DNA of 64,000 nucleotides, from contig JAFREQ010000063.1 in assembly GCA_025331565.1 (NCBI GenBank), positions 1,730,501 to 1,794,500 of the forward strand, in the 5' to 3' direction. The notes below the pieces were generated by a model, which saw only the letters and a list, made by a program, of their open reading frames with translations, searched no databases and was not told the DNA's origin. The stretch is from Holacanthus passer. Its lineage: Eukaryota > Chordata > Actinopteri > Pomacanthidae. A program made the translations under genes and the position numbers. Below are positions 13,386 to 25,219 of this stretch, one piece after another. How positions within the stretch are numbered: position 1 is the stretch's first letter; each line of letters begins with the position of its first letter.

Positions 13386-13873
13386 TAGACAGGCTCGCAG
13401 TAGATGTAGGACTGAATTCACTAACACAACACTAATTATAATATGAACATGAAAACAACAGCATATTGAGTCTGGACCTGAAACCTTCAGCATTCAAATA
13501 GCTTGAGTCTTGACAGTTATAAATCCGAGGCTTGAACCAGTGTTTATGATACCTGTCGTGTGTAGTTTTCTGTGTATTCTTCATCTTTGCAGCTGATGTG
13601 CGCAGAGTAAAGAGTCACATGAGCACAAATCAAACAGCTCGAGGCTGTTAACATTTGCATGAGATGAGTGTATGAGTGTTGACGGCGTTGTGTTGTGTCG
13701 CAGTCCTCTGCTTGTGCTGCTGGTTTGTCTTATGGGTCCATCTACATTTAAGCCTGTAGTTGTAACACACCTGTTCACAACAAAGACAGTGTGTTACTGC
13801 GTCACATCTTCAGAGTACATCCTTCTCAGACAAAACAATCTTCATAAGCTTCATGTGATACAGTTGGTGTTTC

Positions 13874-16800
13874 TCAGTGATGATATGCAGCAGGATTCCA
13901 CGTGCGGTACCAGGACCTGAAAGGCCAAAGACAGGATCACGGGATTATCAGCTTACACAAATCAAAGTGACAGAAAACTTTAATTCATTTAGCAATAAGG
14001 TTTTTATCATTTAAATTAATGGTCAAACATTTTAGGAAATATTCCTATTTAGTTTCTTGCAGAGAGTTTCTTGAGAAGATCAATATTTACTTACTTATCT
14101 ATTATTAAAAACCACAATTTGTGGCTACTATCATGTTGAAGGTCTGGACCAAGCTCAGGTCTGTTAATATTGACATATAAGGTAACGTCTGCATTTCAGG
14201 TGGATTTGTGCAAAGTAGCTGTCATGGTTTGGGATTTTTAGTTGAGTTCTTTTCTATTTTATTTTGAAGGAGTCCTTGTTCTGATGTGTCTTTGTGCTTT
14301 TTCCACCCTCAGAATTATTGATTTCACCTGTGATCCTTCCCCCAGGTGTGTTTAGCCTGTGTGTTCCTCTCTCTTTGCCTTGTGTTTCCCTCGACCTTGC
14401 TTGTTTTTAGACTTGTGATTCTTGCCTGCTGCTATTTGGATTTGTTTGCTTTTTTGCTTTTACTGTTTTTGACCCTTGTCTGCCTGAACAACCAGTAAGT
14501 AGAGTAACCAGTGCTTGAAGCGGGCCGATAGCTTTCAAAGCTGCACGTTCTGGTATCTTTAAAGTGTACGAGAGAAAACCGGTCTCCAGGCGTGTTTAGG
14601 TTAATGTTCTTACCCCGGTGTGCTGTAGGAAGCTGGGTTGACCTGAGACGCTAAAGAGGTGGAGACGGCCGACAGCATGTTGGGAGAAGCTTCACGGCTG
14701 ACACTGTTTGGAGAGGAATTGGATGAAACTGCAAGGAAAAGGTCAAAACATTATTAATGAGGAATATACACACACACATGCAGAAACCCACATACGGGCA
14801 GATGTTTGGATCACACACAGAAGTAAGTATATGCTTTTGATTAATGTGTAGATTAACACTGAATAACGAGATAACAGTTGAAAATCTTTTGTTGTTTCCA
14901 AAGTCAAGGATGAACTTTCGCTTTAATTTTGTGAAATGCAAAACTAATGTAGGAGAACATACATGTATCATTACATACATCAACCCCCAGTCGATCACAA
15001 TAGAGAGAATCATGATCAGGCTCAATATCAAAGCTGAATGTAGGAAACAGTACTTGCCTCCGCCTGAAGCCAGGGGGCTGTAGGATCTGGATGCAGAGGC
15101 CTGAAACAGCGTGAGAATGGATGAGATGAAGCCAACTTTACATTAGGGTTGTAAAATATATTATGACAATACCTACAGGAACTGCAGTTTGTTCAGTTCA
15201 GTTGTGCTCAAGGGAAAAAGGTGTGTCACTCAATGTCAGCGGTTAAAAACTGTCACACACAAGGATCAACAAGAGCTAAATGTCTCTTTAATTATTTAGT
15301 CCATAAGATGGTGTGAGAATGCAAGAGCCTTTGATCAACTGCAAAAAATGTGTGAAGTGCCGTTTTTAAATTATGGTTTCCCCGACACTGGTCAGGCTCT
15401 TATCATAAGTGGAGGGGAAACGGCTCGACTGGCCTGTCCAAAGTTCAACATTACAGCACCTACCAACACCTCTACGGTTTATTATTTAACATATTTTATT
15501 GCTCCTGTTTAATATACACAATCAGAAATGTAAAAACTTGTGGTTTTAGGGGGAGTTGGATGCCGTAACTGTTTCTTGGTGAACAACAACCTTGTGGAGT
15601 CCCAGAGTTTTGTACATGTACAGAAAACAAAATCAACAATCCGACATGTTTCTAAGGGAAAGAGACGGATGTTTTAGACAGCTAACCATTCTGGAGTTGT
15701 AGCTGTGTGATTTGACCGATAGAGTCGCCACCGGACAGTAGATCCTCTTCTCCTTCTGACGCCGGTTACAGAACCAAACTCGAACGACCTCCTTCTCCAT
15801 GGACAGCTGCTCTGAGATCATGGTTATCTCCTCGGAGTTGGGCTTCGGGTTCTGAAAACCAAAAATGTTTTTCCTCCTTTAAATGAAACCACTGATGGTG
15901 TCTGTGAATTTGACTTTATTAATAGTTTTAACTATTGAGTGAAAGTTTCTGAAGGCAGTTATAACACATTTGCAATTGATAAACTAGGACACTCAAGACA
16001 GTTATGCTTTCAAATGACTTGAAAATGAATGTGTATAAAGTCTTTTTGTGTGAGTGGTGTGTGTTTGGCGTGTTGCTCTCCTGCACACCTGCTCTTCATC
16101 AGTAATCAACACACCTGCCTGCTATCAAGTCATCACTCCCTGACTACTTGCAGCTGGTCTCCACTGGATCAATTCACCGTTTATTTTCTAAATTCTATAA
16201 CCAAGAAATCAGAACAGACTCACTATAGACACTCTTCAAATATGGATTCGGTCTTGAACTCACATCAAGGAAACGTTTCTCCAGAGTCATCTTGATGTTC
16301 GTCTCAATGCTTGTCCTCTTTTTCCGTTTGCGTCCGAACCCCTCGGTCAGAGGTGGCAGAGAGGTCGGGTTACTCATTGAGTCAGAAGGCGAGTTCTCTA
16401 ATATAAAAACACATAACATGAACATTCGTCATCACTTTTGAGCTGCAATAAAATCAAGTAAGTCATAGATGTAATAAAAGTCTTTCTTTTAGAGAATATT
16501 TTGTGCTGCAGAATTAGTATTAAAGTTGTTATGGTTTTAACTCGGTATCTATAAAAATGTTGCTTTTCTTGAAATTCTTAAAGAGACGATTTTATTTAAT
16601 TTTACATTTGCTTTGCTTGTTTTCTCGATGCTTTTCCCATCGAGCCACAGTAATCAGTGGTTCTGCAATAATATAAAAGTGTTGGTCGCTGTGTTGTACC
16701 TGCGTCACTCAGCCATTTCTCCAGCAGAGGTTTGAGCTTGCACATGTTTTTGAAGCTCAGGTTGAGAGCCTCGAAGCGAGAGATTGTGGTCTGGCTGAAA

Positions 16801-19764
16801 TCGTTCCCGTACAGTTTTCCCATCGCGAGGCCCACATCCCCCTGTGATAGGACACAAACACATGAACCACATCAAGCTCTCACGCAGAAGTCAAGGTGTA
16901 GATGTAAACAAAAAAATCCCAGTTCCTAATTACCTGGGTGAAGCCCAGTTTGATGCGCCGTTGCTTGAATGCTTTGGCAAACTGCTCCAGTTCTTCCAGA
17001 TCACTGGGTTCTTCTTGTGGTTGTACCGACATGTGTTTGGGCATCTGCAGGTGGGACATGTCCATGTGGTTCTCCATAGATGGTCCTGCCAGACCCGAGC
17101 GACTCATAGCCTGAATCACAGGAAAAAAGGTGACGTAGAACAGGCAAACAACAGGTTTGTACTGTCCTGTAGCACAACAATAACTATAATATATCTGCAA
17201 GACTAAACCTTTACTTGGCCAGTGGGTGGGTCTGTATAGACAGGAAGTGGTCTGGAGTTACCTGTGGAGTCAGAGCCAGTCCAGGTTGGTGCTGAAGGAG
17301 ACTAGTTTGAGTCTGACTAGGAAGGGACAGGAGGTTCTGCTGCAGAAGGGCTGCAAAGGAAAACAGCAGGTTTTGGTGAATTATCTGTTTGCAACTACAA
17401 GACTTTACTGTGTTAATCACGTGGAGGTTCGTGCAGACCTTGGTGGCTGGTGGGGCTCTGGGAGAGCAGGAAGGGGGATGGAGATGACAGGTGAGACGGT
17501 GGCATCAGAACCAGCTGCTGCATGGTGTGGAGGGAGGTGAGCTCCTGCGGCAAAGCACAAAAAACAACAGTAAAATGAGTCCTGACTCACCTGGAAACTT
17601 CACTTGGAGGCTTCAGGATTTAGTTTGATGTGAATGTATGAATGTACATTTACACAAGCACTTTATTTAAATCTAATCCTGAGGTACTTTTACTTTGCAT
17701 AAGTATTTAGATTTTATGCTTTAATTCTTCTCCACAGCACTTTTTATTCCAGTGACTTATCTGACAGCTATAGTTATGTGTTGCTGATAAAGATTTGTCA
17801 TTCAAAACATATCAGTGTGTAAAATATGATAGTTTGCTTTAGATTAAACATCCCAAAGTCATATAAAATAAATTTAGTGACATCAATTATTTTAATGTTT
17901 GTCCTTTGGTCTATAAATAATGTGAACATTTCAATCACAATTTTTCAGATACCAATGTTGCCAAAAAAAGGAACATTCAATGGCATTTCATGTTCTGTCA
18001 ATTGACTAATTAACTAATTTGACTGGAATGGAATGGATTATTCTGCATAATGAGTCACTTTGCTTCAGTGTATTTTGTTTAAGTGTACATCTATTCACAC
18101 ACTGTCCTGAAGTACAAATTTGAGATACTTATATGTAGGATGTACATATGTCCAGTTTATAAAAGGAAGTATATATACCCTCACGGGTTTGTAGAGAGTA
18201 GGACTGACCGACAATGTGCAGGATTCTTTGGCTCGTTTTAAGTTTTATACTTTTGGAGCTGATGCAGCTGTGGCCAAGATTCTTTCATTTTAAGTCAGAC
18301 CTGGATGTTATACAGCTGTTTCCAGTGGTTTTCCTCTTTGTCAGTAAAATGCACAATGTTTATTATAACAGAGTATTTCTACATTGTAATTTTTCTACTT
18401 TTACTACAGTAAATCAGAATATTTCTTCCATCACTGCCTCTCTGTGAAACCCAGTCTCTTAGATGTAAAATCACCAGTTATTGAGTCTGAGTCTGTGTCT
18501 TACCCCCGTCAGCTGACCCCCGTTCATCGGCGAGCTCTGTGTCATGTGACATGTCTTCAGTGTGGAGCCTGAATGAGGCGAGTCGTGGATATCTTCTGTC
18601 TTTATCTAAGAAAGCACAGCCAAACTCTATGAACTCAAGTTTCTTGTGAATAGATGAAATAATAAAAGGAATAAAATGAGAGGATGAGGAATAATCTCAG
18701 GGGTAAATGGGTTCATTTTTACATGTGTCTGACTATGTGTGTGTGCTGTGTGTAGAGACAGTACACACACACACACACTCGTGTACACTCGCTCCAGGAC
18801 CAGTTTGGTCACTAAACATGATACAAAGACTGATAGACTCTCTCCCTCCCCTTGGGCAAGCCAGTATGCAAATATCCCTCCCCCTCACGCACCATCCCCT
18901 AACCCCTAAAAGTCATGTCACTTCCTGAAAACACGAGCAGTGAAAGAAATGTCCTCCCATGCCAAATACAATGTTTGGAGAGGTATCCAAATAGCTGCAA
19001 ACTATTTGAGGAGCTTCTAAAGAGATGGCAGCCTTTGTTGACATCTGTGGGTAGAGCAGGTACTTTATCCTGAGAGAGTCAGTTGAACCTCATGTCCTGG
19101 CTCAGTACCTTTCACATGCCTCGAGGATATTTATATTCCAACTGCGCTTCTTTATTAAGTCTGTCAAAAGATACAGATCGTCTTGTGACAATCTTTATTT
19201 TCTAATTATCACTAAAATTAATCCTACTAACAAATATTGTCTGTATATTCAAGGCCTGATATATCTTGTGCCTCTGCACCATAGAGCTTCATCGTCATCC
19301 AAAAACTATTAAAAAAGGCATTACTGAGCCGCACTGTTGCACTGACATGTTCTTTCACTATGATGAACATGGCCACAGTAGCATCAAAATAAAATGAATG
19401 AATGAAAATAGTCCAAATGCACTATTTACTCCTGTTTGAGTGACACTTGCTAGAAACTATGATGCTCAGCTGTTTTGAGACGTCACTGAGCCTTTTCAAA
19501 AATGAAATTATATCTTTTACCACCACTGGTGACTAATGCTCAAATGAATAAATCTGTAAAAAGAGGATCACTCATTGTCTCAAATGTTTGCAGCTGGAAT
19601 GAGGGTTTGTGAGTACTGATTTGTTTTTACTGTTATTATCAAGTGGGTTTTTATTCTCCATCTTATTTTCCTTTGATTTTCTATCCTTGGTTTATGTTCA
19701 TTCTGTCATTTTTATGTAAAGCAGTTTGAGCCACATTTCTTGTATGAAAGTATAAATAACATTA

Positions 19765-19800
<36 letters not shown>

Positions 19801-21142
19801 CCACTACTGAACATAGTCCTTGACAAATGCACTATAAACCTCTGTTTCAGTAACTTTTGGTAGAAAGTGCAGTGACCAGCTGTTTTAGAAAATTAAGAAG
19901 AGCCTTTCTTAAAATAATTCATATATTTGTGAGCTGCTTTTAAGGATTTGTCAGTAATTTAATGAGGTGAAATGGCTTAAATGAGAGACGCATATAGCTG
20001 ATCAAGAGGGATGGTGTAGCAACAGGGGCATAAGTTACTTTGTGTTTTTGTTACAGTTTCAGTTTTTGATCCACATTTTCCCTTAAAAGACATCATGAAA
20101 GTGACCCCAGTTTCACCCACTGTGCTGGAAACATGCTGTGTCTATACATGACAGGAAGACGTCCCTGATTACTACATGTTAAACAACCCAAATCCTCCTG
20201 ATGACAGAGACCTCGACATGAAATCCTCATTTTCAGTGCAGTAAGTTATGAAGAAATCTGTTACTCACTTGTCGATTGAAGTCGATCCCGTTTTGCTCTA
20301 AATGTCAGAAGAGAGAAAGAGATGCAGATTTTAAAAATGTGGCTCTTAATGACATTCAACTTCTTCAAAGTGACAAATCAAATCACATAAAGATTATATT
20401 AAATCTGTTAGCATTCAATGTTGCTACATGCCAACAGGTGAGACATGATTTCAGTGTTGCATGGCAACAACATAACAACAACACATTTTTCAAATTGGAT
20501 TAGTAAAATTTATTCATTTCAAATTAAATCAAATTGAGCAAAATCTAAATAAGCTGACCTTTTTTTAATGTTAAAAGACATAAAACAAGCAACAGCAAGA
20601 AAAAAGGTGTAAATTAAACAGAAAAACTTAAATAGTCACTGCAATTCAAATAAATTAATAGCACAAGTAAAATGCATTAATAACTTATCACCTCACTCAA
20701 TATATAACATCTGATTTCATATTGTGAAGAACTAAATGTTGATAAAAATAAGGATCATACTATGATATAAAAATACATGCAAAGTAGTAGTAAAGTAGTA
20801 AAGTAATACTGTATATTGTCATGCATTGATATATCAAGGTGTTTAATTTGAATTGCATGGATAAAGTATTGGGAATAACTATACAGTGAATCTACATATA
20901 CCTACAGTTTTGTACAGGTTAATAAAAATAAATAAGAATCTATGATCAAGTATATTTACTGCACTGGCCAATGACTGATCACACAACAAGTCTTTTCAAG
21001 AAGTACAGTTTTCCTCCTGAATTGTACGATATTCAGTGACGATGTATGTGGAGAACAGAGGCAGAGAGCTGATAGAGGAGGAGAGTTCAAAGGTGTGCTG
21101 GATAAGCGCCCATCATTTGAATGTCAAATGGAGCCTTTGAGA

Positions 21143-21181
<39 letters not shown>

Positions 21182-21417
21182 CGAGAGAGAGGCAGTGAGC
21201 TGCTGGAGAGACACAATGCAAATATATCTATAAACTTACTGCACACACACACACACACTCCCCAAACCCCCCCTCACCCTGCAACCACCCCACTATGTCA
21301 CTGCCCTCCAGCATAACCAGCTTCACGGCCAAACTTCCAGTATGGAAATGACCAAGACATGCAAATCACCTCTGAGCTCAGGAAGGCAGTGTTAGACCTC
21401 TGTCTGCACAGACACAT

Positions 21418-21448
<31 letters not shown>

Positions 21449-24400
21449 TGCACACACATACATGCACAGGTTGACACACATGATGTCTGCAGACAAAATG
21501 TCAGTCAAATTTGAATTTTAACAAGTTGTTTCGTCATTTTGCTCCTCCTGTTAGTCCTAAAAGTATTTTTTGAAAAGGACATATATTGTTATAAACCACT
21601 GTAGGAACGGGTGGATTGATCTTTTTGCTTTGGCACAATAATCTGTTTGTCTTCAGTTAGTCTTCAGGGCTGAATAGGATATTTCTGCAGCATGAAGCCA
21701 GTCACAGAAGCTATATTCTATATGTCCTAACAGTACTGTATATTGTATGTGCTCTTATACTGTCATATTATAGGATTTTTTTGGAATTGAAAAGACCTGA
21801 ACCAACAATACATCAGTCAGTCGCTCAATACTTTCTGACTTTCCTAACTAGTCTGTGGCTCTTGGCCCCATTTCCATTAGTTCCTGCTGAAAAATTAGTC
21901 ACAAATACACAGTTTTGACTTTAAAAAAAAGTTTTAAAAAAGACTCAGTAATTTCCTAAAACCTATGGCCACTGTCATTTTCAGAAACCATGACTCAAAT
22001 AGTGCATTTGTTTGGGGCTGTTTTCAGCCGAGCATTAATACACATTTCATGTTTTTTTGAGTATTCACAGCAGGTGTAGCGTGTGTGTGGGATTAATCCA
22101 AAATAAACTAGAGTGTGTGTGTGTTGATTGTAACACAGGAACATGACGCTCAGTGCAACAAGGTGGCTCATTGATGTGTTTTAAATGTTTTGTGGAAAAC
22201 AAATGAATGAAGATATATAAGGCTTTGCATTTGGAGACAACACTTGTTAGTAGATGAATTTGTTGTTGGTTCTTTTCATGGGATTTGGTGACAATAAGAA
22301 AAACATGTCACCAGACTCATCTTTTAAACTTTCCACAGAGAGAGCAACATGTAAGATTGCATCATTTTTCTGTGAGCAGCTCTTCTGTTTACTTTGTGCA
22401 TTGCATTTTGTTATATTAATGTACATCAACAGAAAGTTATGATACAGTATGGATGAACTGGAGTATCAGCTTTTGACACTTTTTATGTGAAATTGAACTA
22501 AATATCAACTAGATAATATAATACATAGCAAGTCATAAACAGATAATCATGACACAAAACCATCTGAGAAAATATATACTTACTGAAACCCCACAAAGCA
22601 ACCCTGTCTCCTGGACATTATGTTGTAATACAACTAATTCACAACAGTTAATATGTTGAGAAAGAAATATAATGCAATCTGAATCGCGCCTTTTATAAAC
22701 ATAGTGAGAAAATATTTTTTATAAATGTGTTTGTAAAATTGCAAAAAATACAGAATACATCTATTTAATAATGTTCTCTGACTTGTTCACCGAGTTTGTT
22801 TCATCTCCAATATTTGCTCTTAGCAACTTAAGAGTGATTCAAATTTTTTTGGTTATGTTCAGGTGCTTACGTTAAAGTTGATTAATGATCTGAAAAAAGT
22901 CGAAGTGACTTAAAGCAGACAGGTTGTGTTAATGTTATTAACATTTAACCATGATCTCTGCCTAACCTTAAGTGCTTTGCTGCCTAAACCTAAAAGAGGG
23001 GGCTCAGTCTCTGGTGTTACAGTCCTGCACATACGCCCACCATTTACCCCAGCTGTCAACGACTTGCATTGAAACTATTGAAAAAAGCGTTGCCAGTGAA
23101 CATAATCAAAGCAGAAAATACCCCTAAAATGTAAACAGAATTTTGAGGAGCTGCACAAAGTGAACAGGTGCAGGTAAAAAATCCTCGTGAAGCACAGCTG
23201 TAAACATGAACACTGCAGGTTCAAAATGTTCCTCTTCTCCTCTCCTGATTTCAAAAGGCTTCAACTGTTGAAGAGTTGAAGGGTTGGTCCAACCAAAAAA
23301 CATGTTCTCTCTCACTTCTCTCTAGTTGTATCTCTCCACGCAGATAGTTTTTGTTTTATTAGTTGAGGTTAGTTTCTGCGATTTCTGTTTGCAGTCCAAT
23401 AAAATGGAGGTGAATCGCAGCATTGTATTGTTATTGTTTATAATTTTAATGTAACTTTTCAATGCTGAGAACACCACAGACTATTTTGCATTGACCTCCA
23501 CTGTATTGGAGTGGCAGCAGAAATCTCAGCGACAGATCTCTCAACAAATGAAACCAAAACTACCTACATAGATGATGCTATCATGAGTGAGAAAATAAAA
23601 ACATCAAATTTAAATGTGAATGAACTGACATTAATACAACCAGGCCTCCACTGTGATGCCTGGCACATCTGATCAGACTCTGACAGAGAGTCACAATAAT
23701 CATATTCTGACAAAAAGACTTCCATGAAACAGAGCCGTTGACTTCTCTCACACAGCCATTGTCTAAAGAAAAGTTCCACTTTTTCTGTTACTGGTTCCTG
23801 GTTTTGTTTTGTGGCTGGTTGGCATTCTCAGCCTCTGGGCAGCAAGCGTTTCTCAGCAAACAGCCTCAGGTGCATCCTGGTATAGCAACCAACTGCCACA
23901 ATATCCACACACACGCACACAAACACACACACGCATGCATTGCTCCCAACTAAACAGGAGCAGGTCAAAATGCTATATATATTTTTTCATTTTTATCTTT
24001 TTTATCTTTTATTTGTAGCACCATCAGGCACCATATGGGCATACAGCATGAAATGTTTTCTAAAAGCTGATGTAAAGATACACCAAAGATTATTTAACGG
24101 TGAAAAAACCCAGAACAAAAAAGTAAGTGACCATAAAAAAAATGAGACCATAAAAGGAAGTTTTAAAAATTGGGTCCACTCTTGGGTCCAACACATATCC
24201 TCTCAAGATAACCCAAACAAAAGTATATTATTTTATGGGTTTTCTAGAGATATTTTACAATTTAAAAACACAAGCAAGTTTCCTATTATATTCCTCAGGT
24301 TGAAGAAAAACAAGGAAAAACAAAGCACTTTAATGGAGCAAATCAAATGAACTTATGCCCTCTCTCAAATGTAAAGACAATAAAAGTCTTTCTGTGGAAG

Positions 24401-24574
24401 TCCAGCAGTGACGCAATAAACAGAGCAGAACAACAGATCACTTTCCTGAGTCACGTCTGTTAAACTTGTCTGAGATGATTCAGCTGTGTTTACCTGAGCC
24501 ATGAGGAAGGTGAAAACATCCTTACCTGTCTGTTCAGCCTGAGCCTCCGACTGCTCCACCGTGTCTGCGCTCAT
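13874..24574 (-). CDS. pou2f3: POU domain class 2 transcription factor 3 (Oct-11/Skn-1a), complete CDS
   Basis: A nuclear octamer-binding transcription factor; in mammals it specifies tuft and other chemosensory epithelial cells and acts in keratinocytes. Coding exons, 5' to 3' on the minus strand: 24574-24526, 20297-20269, 18605-18504, 17544-17439, 17350-17262, 17110-16934, 16841-16700, 16397-16264, 15851-15687, 15100-15058, 14728-14614 and 13916-13874. Phase is kept at every junction, for about 397 aa (human 436). The N-terminal part carries DFNRQIKTED and HTMQQLVLMP. The POU-specific domain spans about residues 158-232 (EEPSDLEELEQFAKAFKQRR through KPLLEKWLSDA). The homeodomain spans about 255-314, with WFCNRRQKEKR. 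The C-terminus is GSWYRTWNPAAYHH, the counterpart of the human GSWYRWNHSTYLH. IETNIKMTLEKRF, the linker ENSPSD and YCPVAT point to POU2F3 rather than POU2F1 or F2. The intron 15057-14729 uses a GC donor. The start MSADTVEQSE aligns with human MSGDVADST; an upstream in-frame TGA excludes a longer N-terminus from the 24.9 kb exon. Confidence 0.94.
14022..14130 (+). repeat. Repeat family B fragment in pou2f3 intron
   Basis: It carries 'caaacattttaggaaatatt', then 'cttgcagagagtttcttgag', then 'aaaaaccacaatttgtgg'. These are start and middle blocks of the family B element with an internal deletion. Confidence 0.5.
14215..14500 (+). repeat. Repeat family F, copy 1
   Basis: The T-rich segment contains 'ttttattttgaaggagtcc', 'gatttcacctgtgatcctt' and 'tagcctgtgtgttcctctc'. 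Its counterpart at 59175-59520 has the same blocks in the same order and orientation. I recognise it as a common fish retroelement-type tail but cannot name the family. Confidence 0.6.
14729..15057 (-). other. pou2f3: GC-AG intron of pou2f3
   Basis: On the gene strand the exon ends GGCGGAG, then GCAAGTA; the acceptor is TTCCTTGCAG. Only the GC donor keeps frame (ASGG, then VSSNSSPNS). The nearest GT, four bases inside, runs into a TGA after about 11 codons. AG/GCAAGT is the strong consensus expected of GC donors. Confidence 0.85.
15365..15600 (+). repeat. Repeat family B fragment in pou2f3 intron
   Basis: It contains 'ggcctgtccaaagttcaaca', 'gcacctaccaacacctctac' and 'taactgtttcttggtgaac', matching middle and 3' blocks of family B. 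Confidence 0.55.
17645..18445 (+). repeat. Repeat family C, near full-length copy in pou2f3 intron
   Basis: It begins with 'cctgaggtacttttacttt' and 'gtgacttatctgacagctat', has 'ttctgcataatgagtcactt' in the middle, and ends with 'tttctacattgtaatttttc' then 'cttccatcactgcc'. Shorter copies lie at 25719-25890 and 49880-50045 (the latter in reverse orientation). I recognise it as a widespread fish repeat built around alternating AAGTAC and GTACTT words. Confidence 0.65.
18866..18873 (+). promoter_or_regulatory. Perfect octamer motif in pou2f3 intron
   Basis: ATGCAAAT, the binding site of POU class 2 factors, in the intron between 20268 and 18606. Other perfect copies in and around the gene: 21216-21223, 21359-21366, and in reverse orientation 13653-13660, 11973-11980 and 25078-25085. 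Confidence 0.35.
19160..19400. repeat. Family D-related element
   Basis: 'taatcctactaacaaatatt' and 'gcctgatatatcttgtgcct' match 35175-35230 almost word for word, and 11265-11290 more loosely. The TIR ends are not clear in this copy. Confidence 0.5.
19764..19799. repeat. (ATT)n microsatellite
   Basis: A tandem ATT run of about 12 units in a pou2f3 intron. Confidence 0.9.
21144..21192. repeat. Compound (TG)n(AG)n microsatellite
   Basis: A run of TG units passes directly into a run of GA units, with one GC interruption. A CA tract follows at 21242-21258 and another, (AC)n, at 21417-21442. Confidence 0.9.
21780..22315. mobile_element. Family D long element, copy 1
   Basis: The interior shares blocks with 61885-62230: 'catgactcaaatagtgcatt', then 'tgtttggggctgttttcagc', then 'tacacatttc'. 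The right end is 'ttgttgttggttcttttcat' then 'gggatttggtgacaataag', matching the ends at 11.4, 32.9 and 35.4 kb. This links the short and long elements into one terminal-repeat family. Confidence 0.55.
23205..23600. repeat. Fish repeat family G, copy 1
   Basis: The segment has an imperfect inverted structure. 'tttattagttgaggttagtt', with 'tccaataaaatggaggtgaa' after it, is mirrored by 'attgacctccactgtattgg' and 'caacaaatgaaaccaaaac'. Parts resemble the region 46450-46770. Assignment to one family is tentative. Confidence 0.4.
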
Positions 24575-24904
24575 CTTAATATCTGTAATGATAAATATAG
24601 CTGATTTTCCTACAGGATTGTAACTTTAACCAGGACAATGAAGCACTCAGGCCACCCAGGAAAATGATCTTGAGTTTATTCTAATGCGCCCTCCCCTCCA
24701 CACCACCACACAAACTGTACACTCACCTGTGTGATCCCTAGTTGTAATATTCATAAGTGAGGCAGATATTCCCATAAAGCCCTGTCACCTCATATGAAGT
24801 GGCCACACATCATATAAACTCTTATTAAAACTCATGTTTGTGACAGGAAATAATACAGATATTAAAAAAGTTATTGATTAGCCAGTATAGGTGGAGGGAC
24901 TCAC

Positions 24905-24975
24905 CTCAGACAGACCAATGGTTCGTTCTGCTCCAGCTGCTGTCTGTCTCCTTGATTATTCAAAATGAAGTGAGT
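24905..24975 (-). other. pou2f3: Candidate 5' UTR exon of pou2f3
   Basis: On the minus strand a good donor (CTGAG, then GTGAGTCC) lies at 24904/24905, 322 bases upstream of the acceptor ATCATTACAG that opens the first coding exon at 24582. Joining them puts TGA in frame just before the initiator ATG, as expected for a 5' UTR. The upstream limit is not visible and is approximate. Confidence 0.5.
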
Positions 24976-25077
24976 ATTGGGGTAAAAAGTTTTGGAAATC
25001 CACGGCTGCTCATCAGCATTTTCCTAAGTGGAGAAACGTTCACCTCTGCAGTACACCCTGCGCTGCCTGATAGGCTG

Positions 25078-25085
25078 ATTTGCAT
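25078..25085 (-). promoter_or_regulatory. Octamer upstream of the pou2f3 first exon
   Basis: ATTTGCAT followed by ATGCC gives TGCATATGC, the core shared with the MORE-type POU dimer site. A second near-octamer TTTGCATAA is about 40 bases away (25119). It is about 100-170 bases upstream of the candidate first exon, so autoregulation is possible. Confidence 0.4.
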
Positions 25086-25158
25086 ATGCCTCAGTGCGTC
25101 CTATCCAGCTTCAGACTGTTTGCATAAAACAACAATGGGGTTACTGCAAATTACAGCA

Positions 25159-25183
25159 CACACGTGTGTGTGTGTGTGTGTGG

Positions 25184-25218
<35 letters not shown>
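25159..25218. repeat. (TG)n microsatellite
   Basis: A TG run of about 60 bases with GGGTGTA interruptions, upstream of pou2f3. Confidence 0.9.

Positions 25219-25219
<1 letters not shown>

Larger units (their letters stand above)
9986..13873. other. Spacer between convergent slc37a2 and pou2f3, includes pou2f3 3' UTR
   Basis: No exon is supported. The stretch holds a transposon end (about 10015-10397), a small inverted-repeat element (11200-11410), a CTCF-like motif (11136-11150) and an octamer at 11973-11980. The part next to 13873 should be the pou2f3 3' UTR; its length is not resolved. The open frames here are short and carry no recognisable domain. Confidence 0.5.

Noticed and set aside
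15054..15057. GT donor four bases inside the pou2f3 GC-AG intron
   Set aside because: Using it shifts frame and gives a stop soon after the next acceptor, and it loses the conserved C-terminus GSWYR.
17401..17420. Continuation of the pou2f3 17.3 kb frame into intron
   Set aside because: A proper acceptor at 17350 and phase matching to the exon ending at 17439 exclude it.
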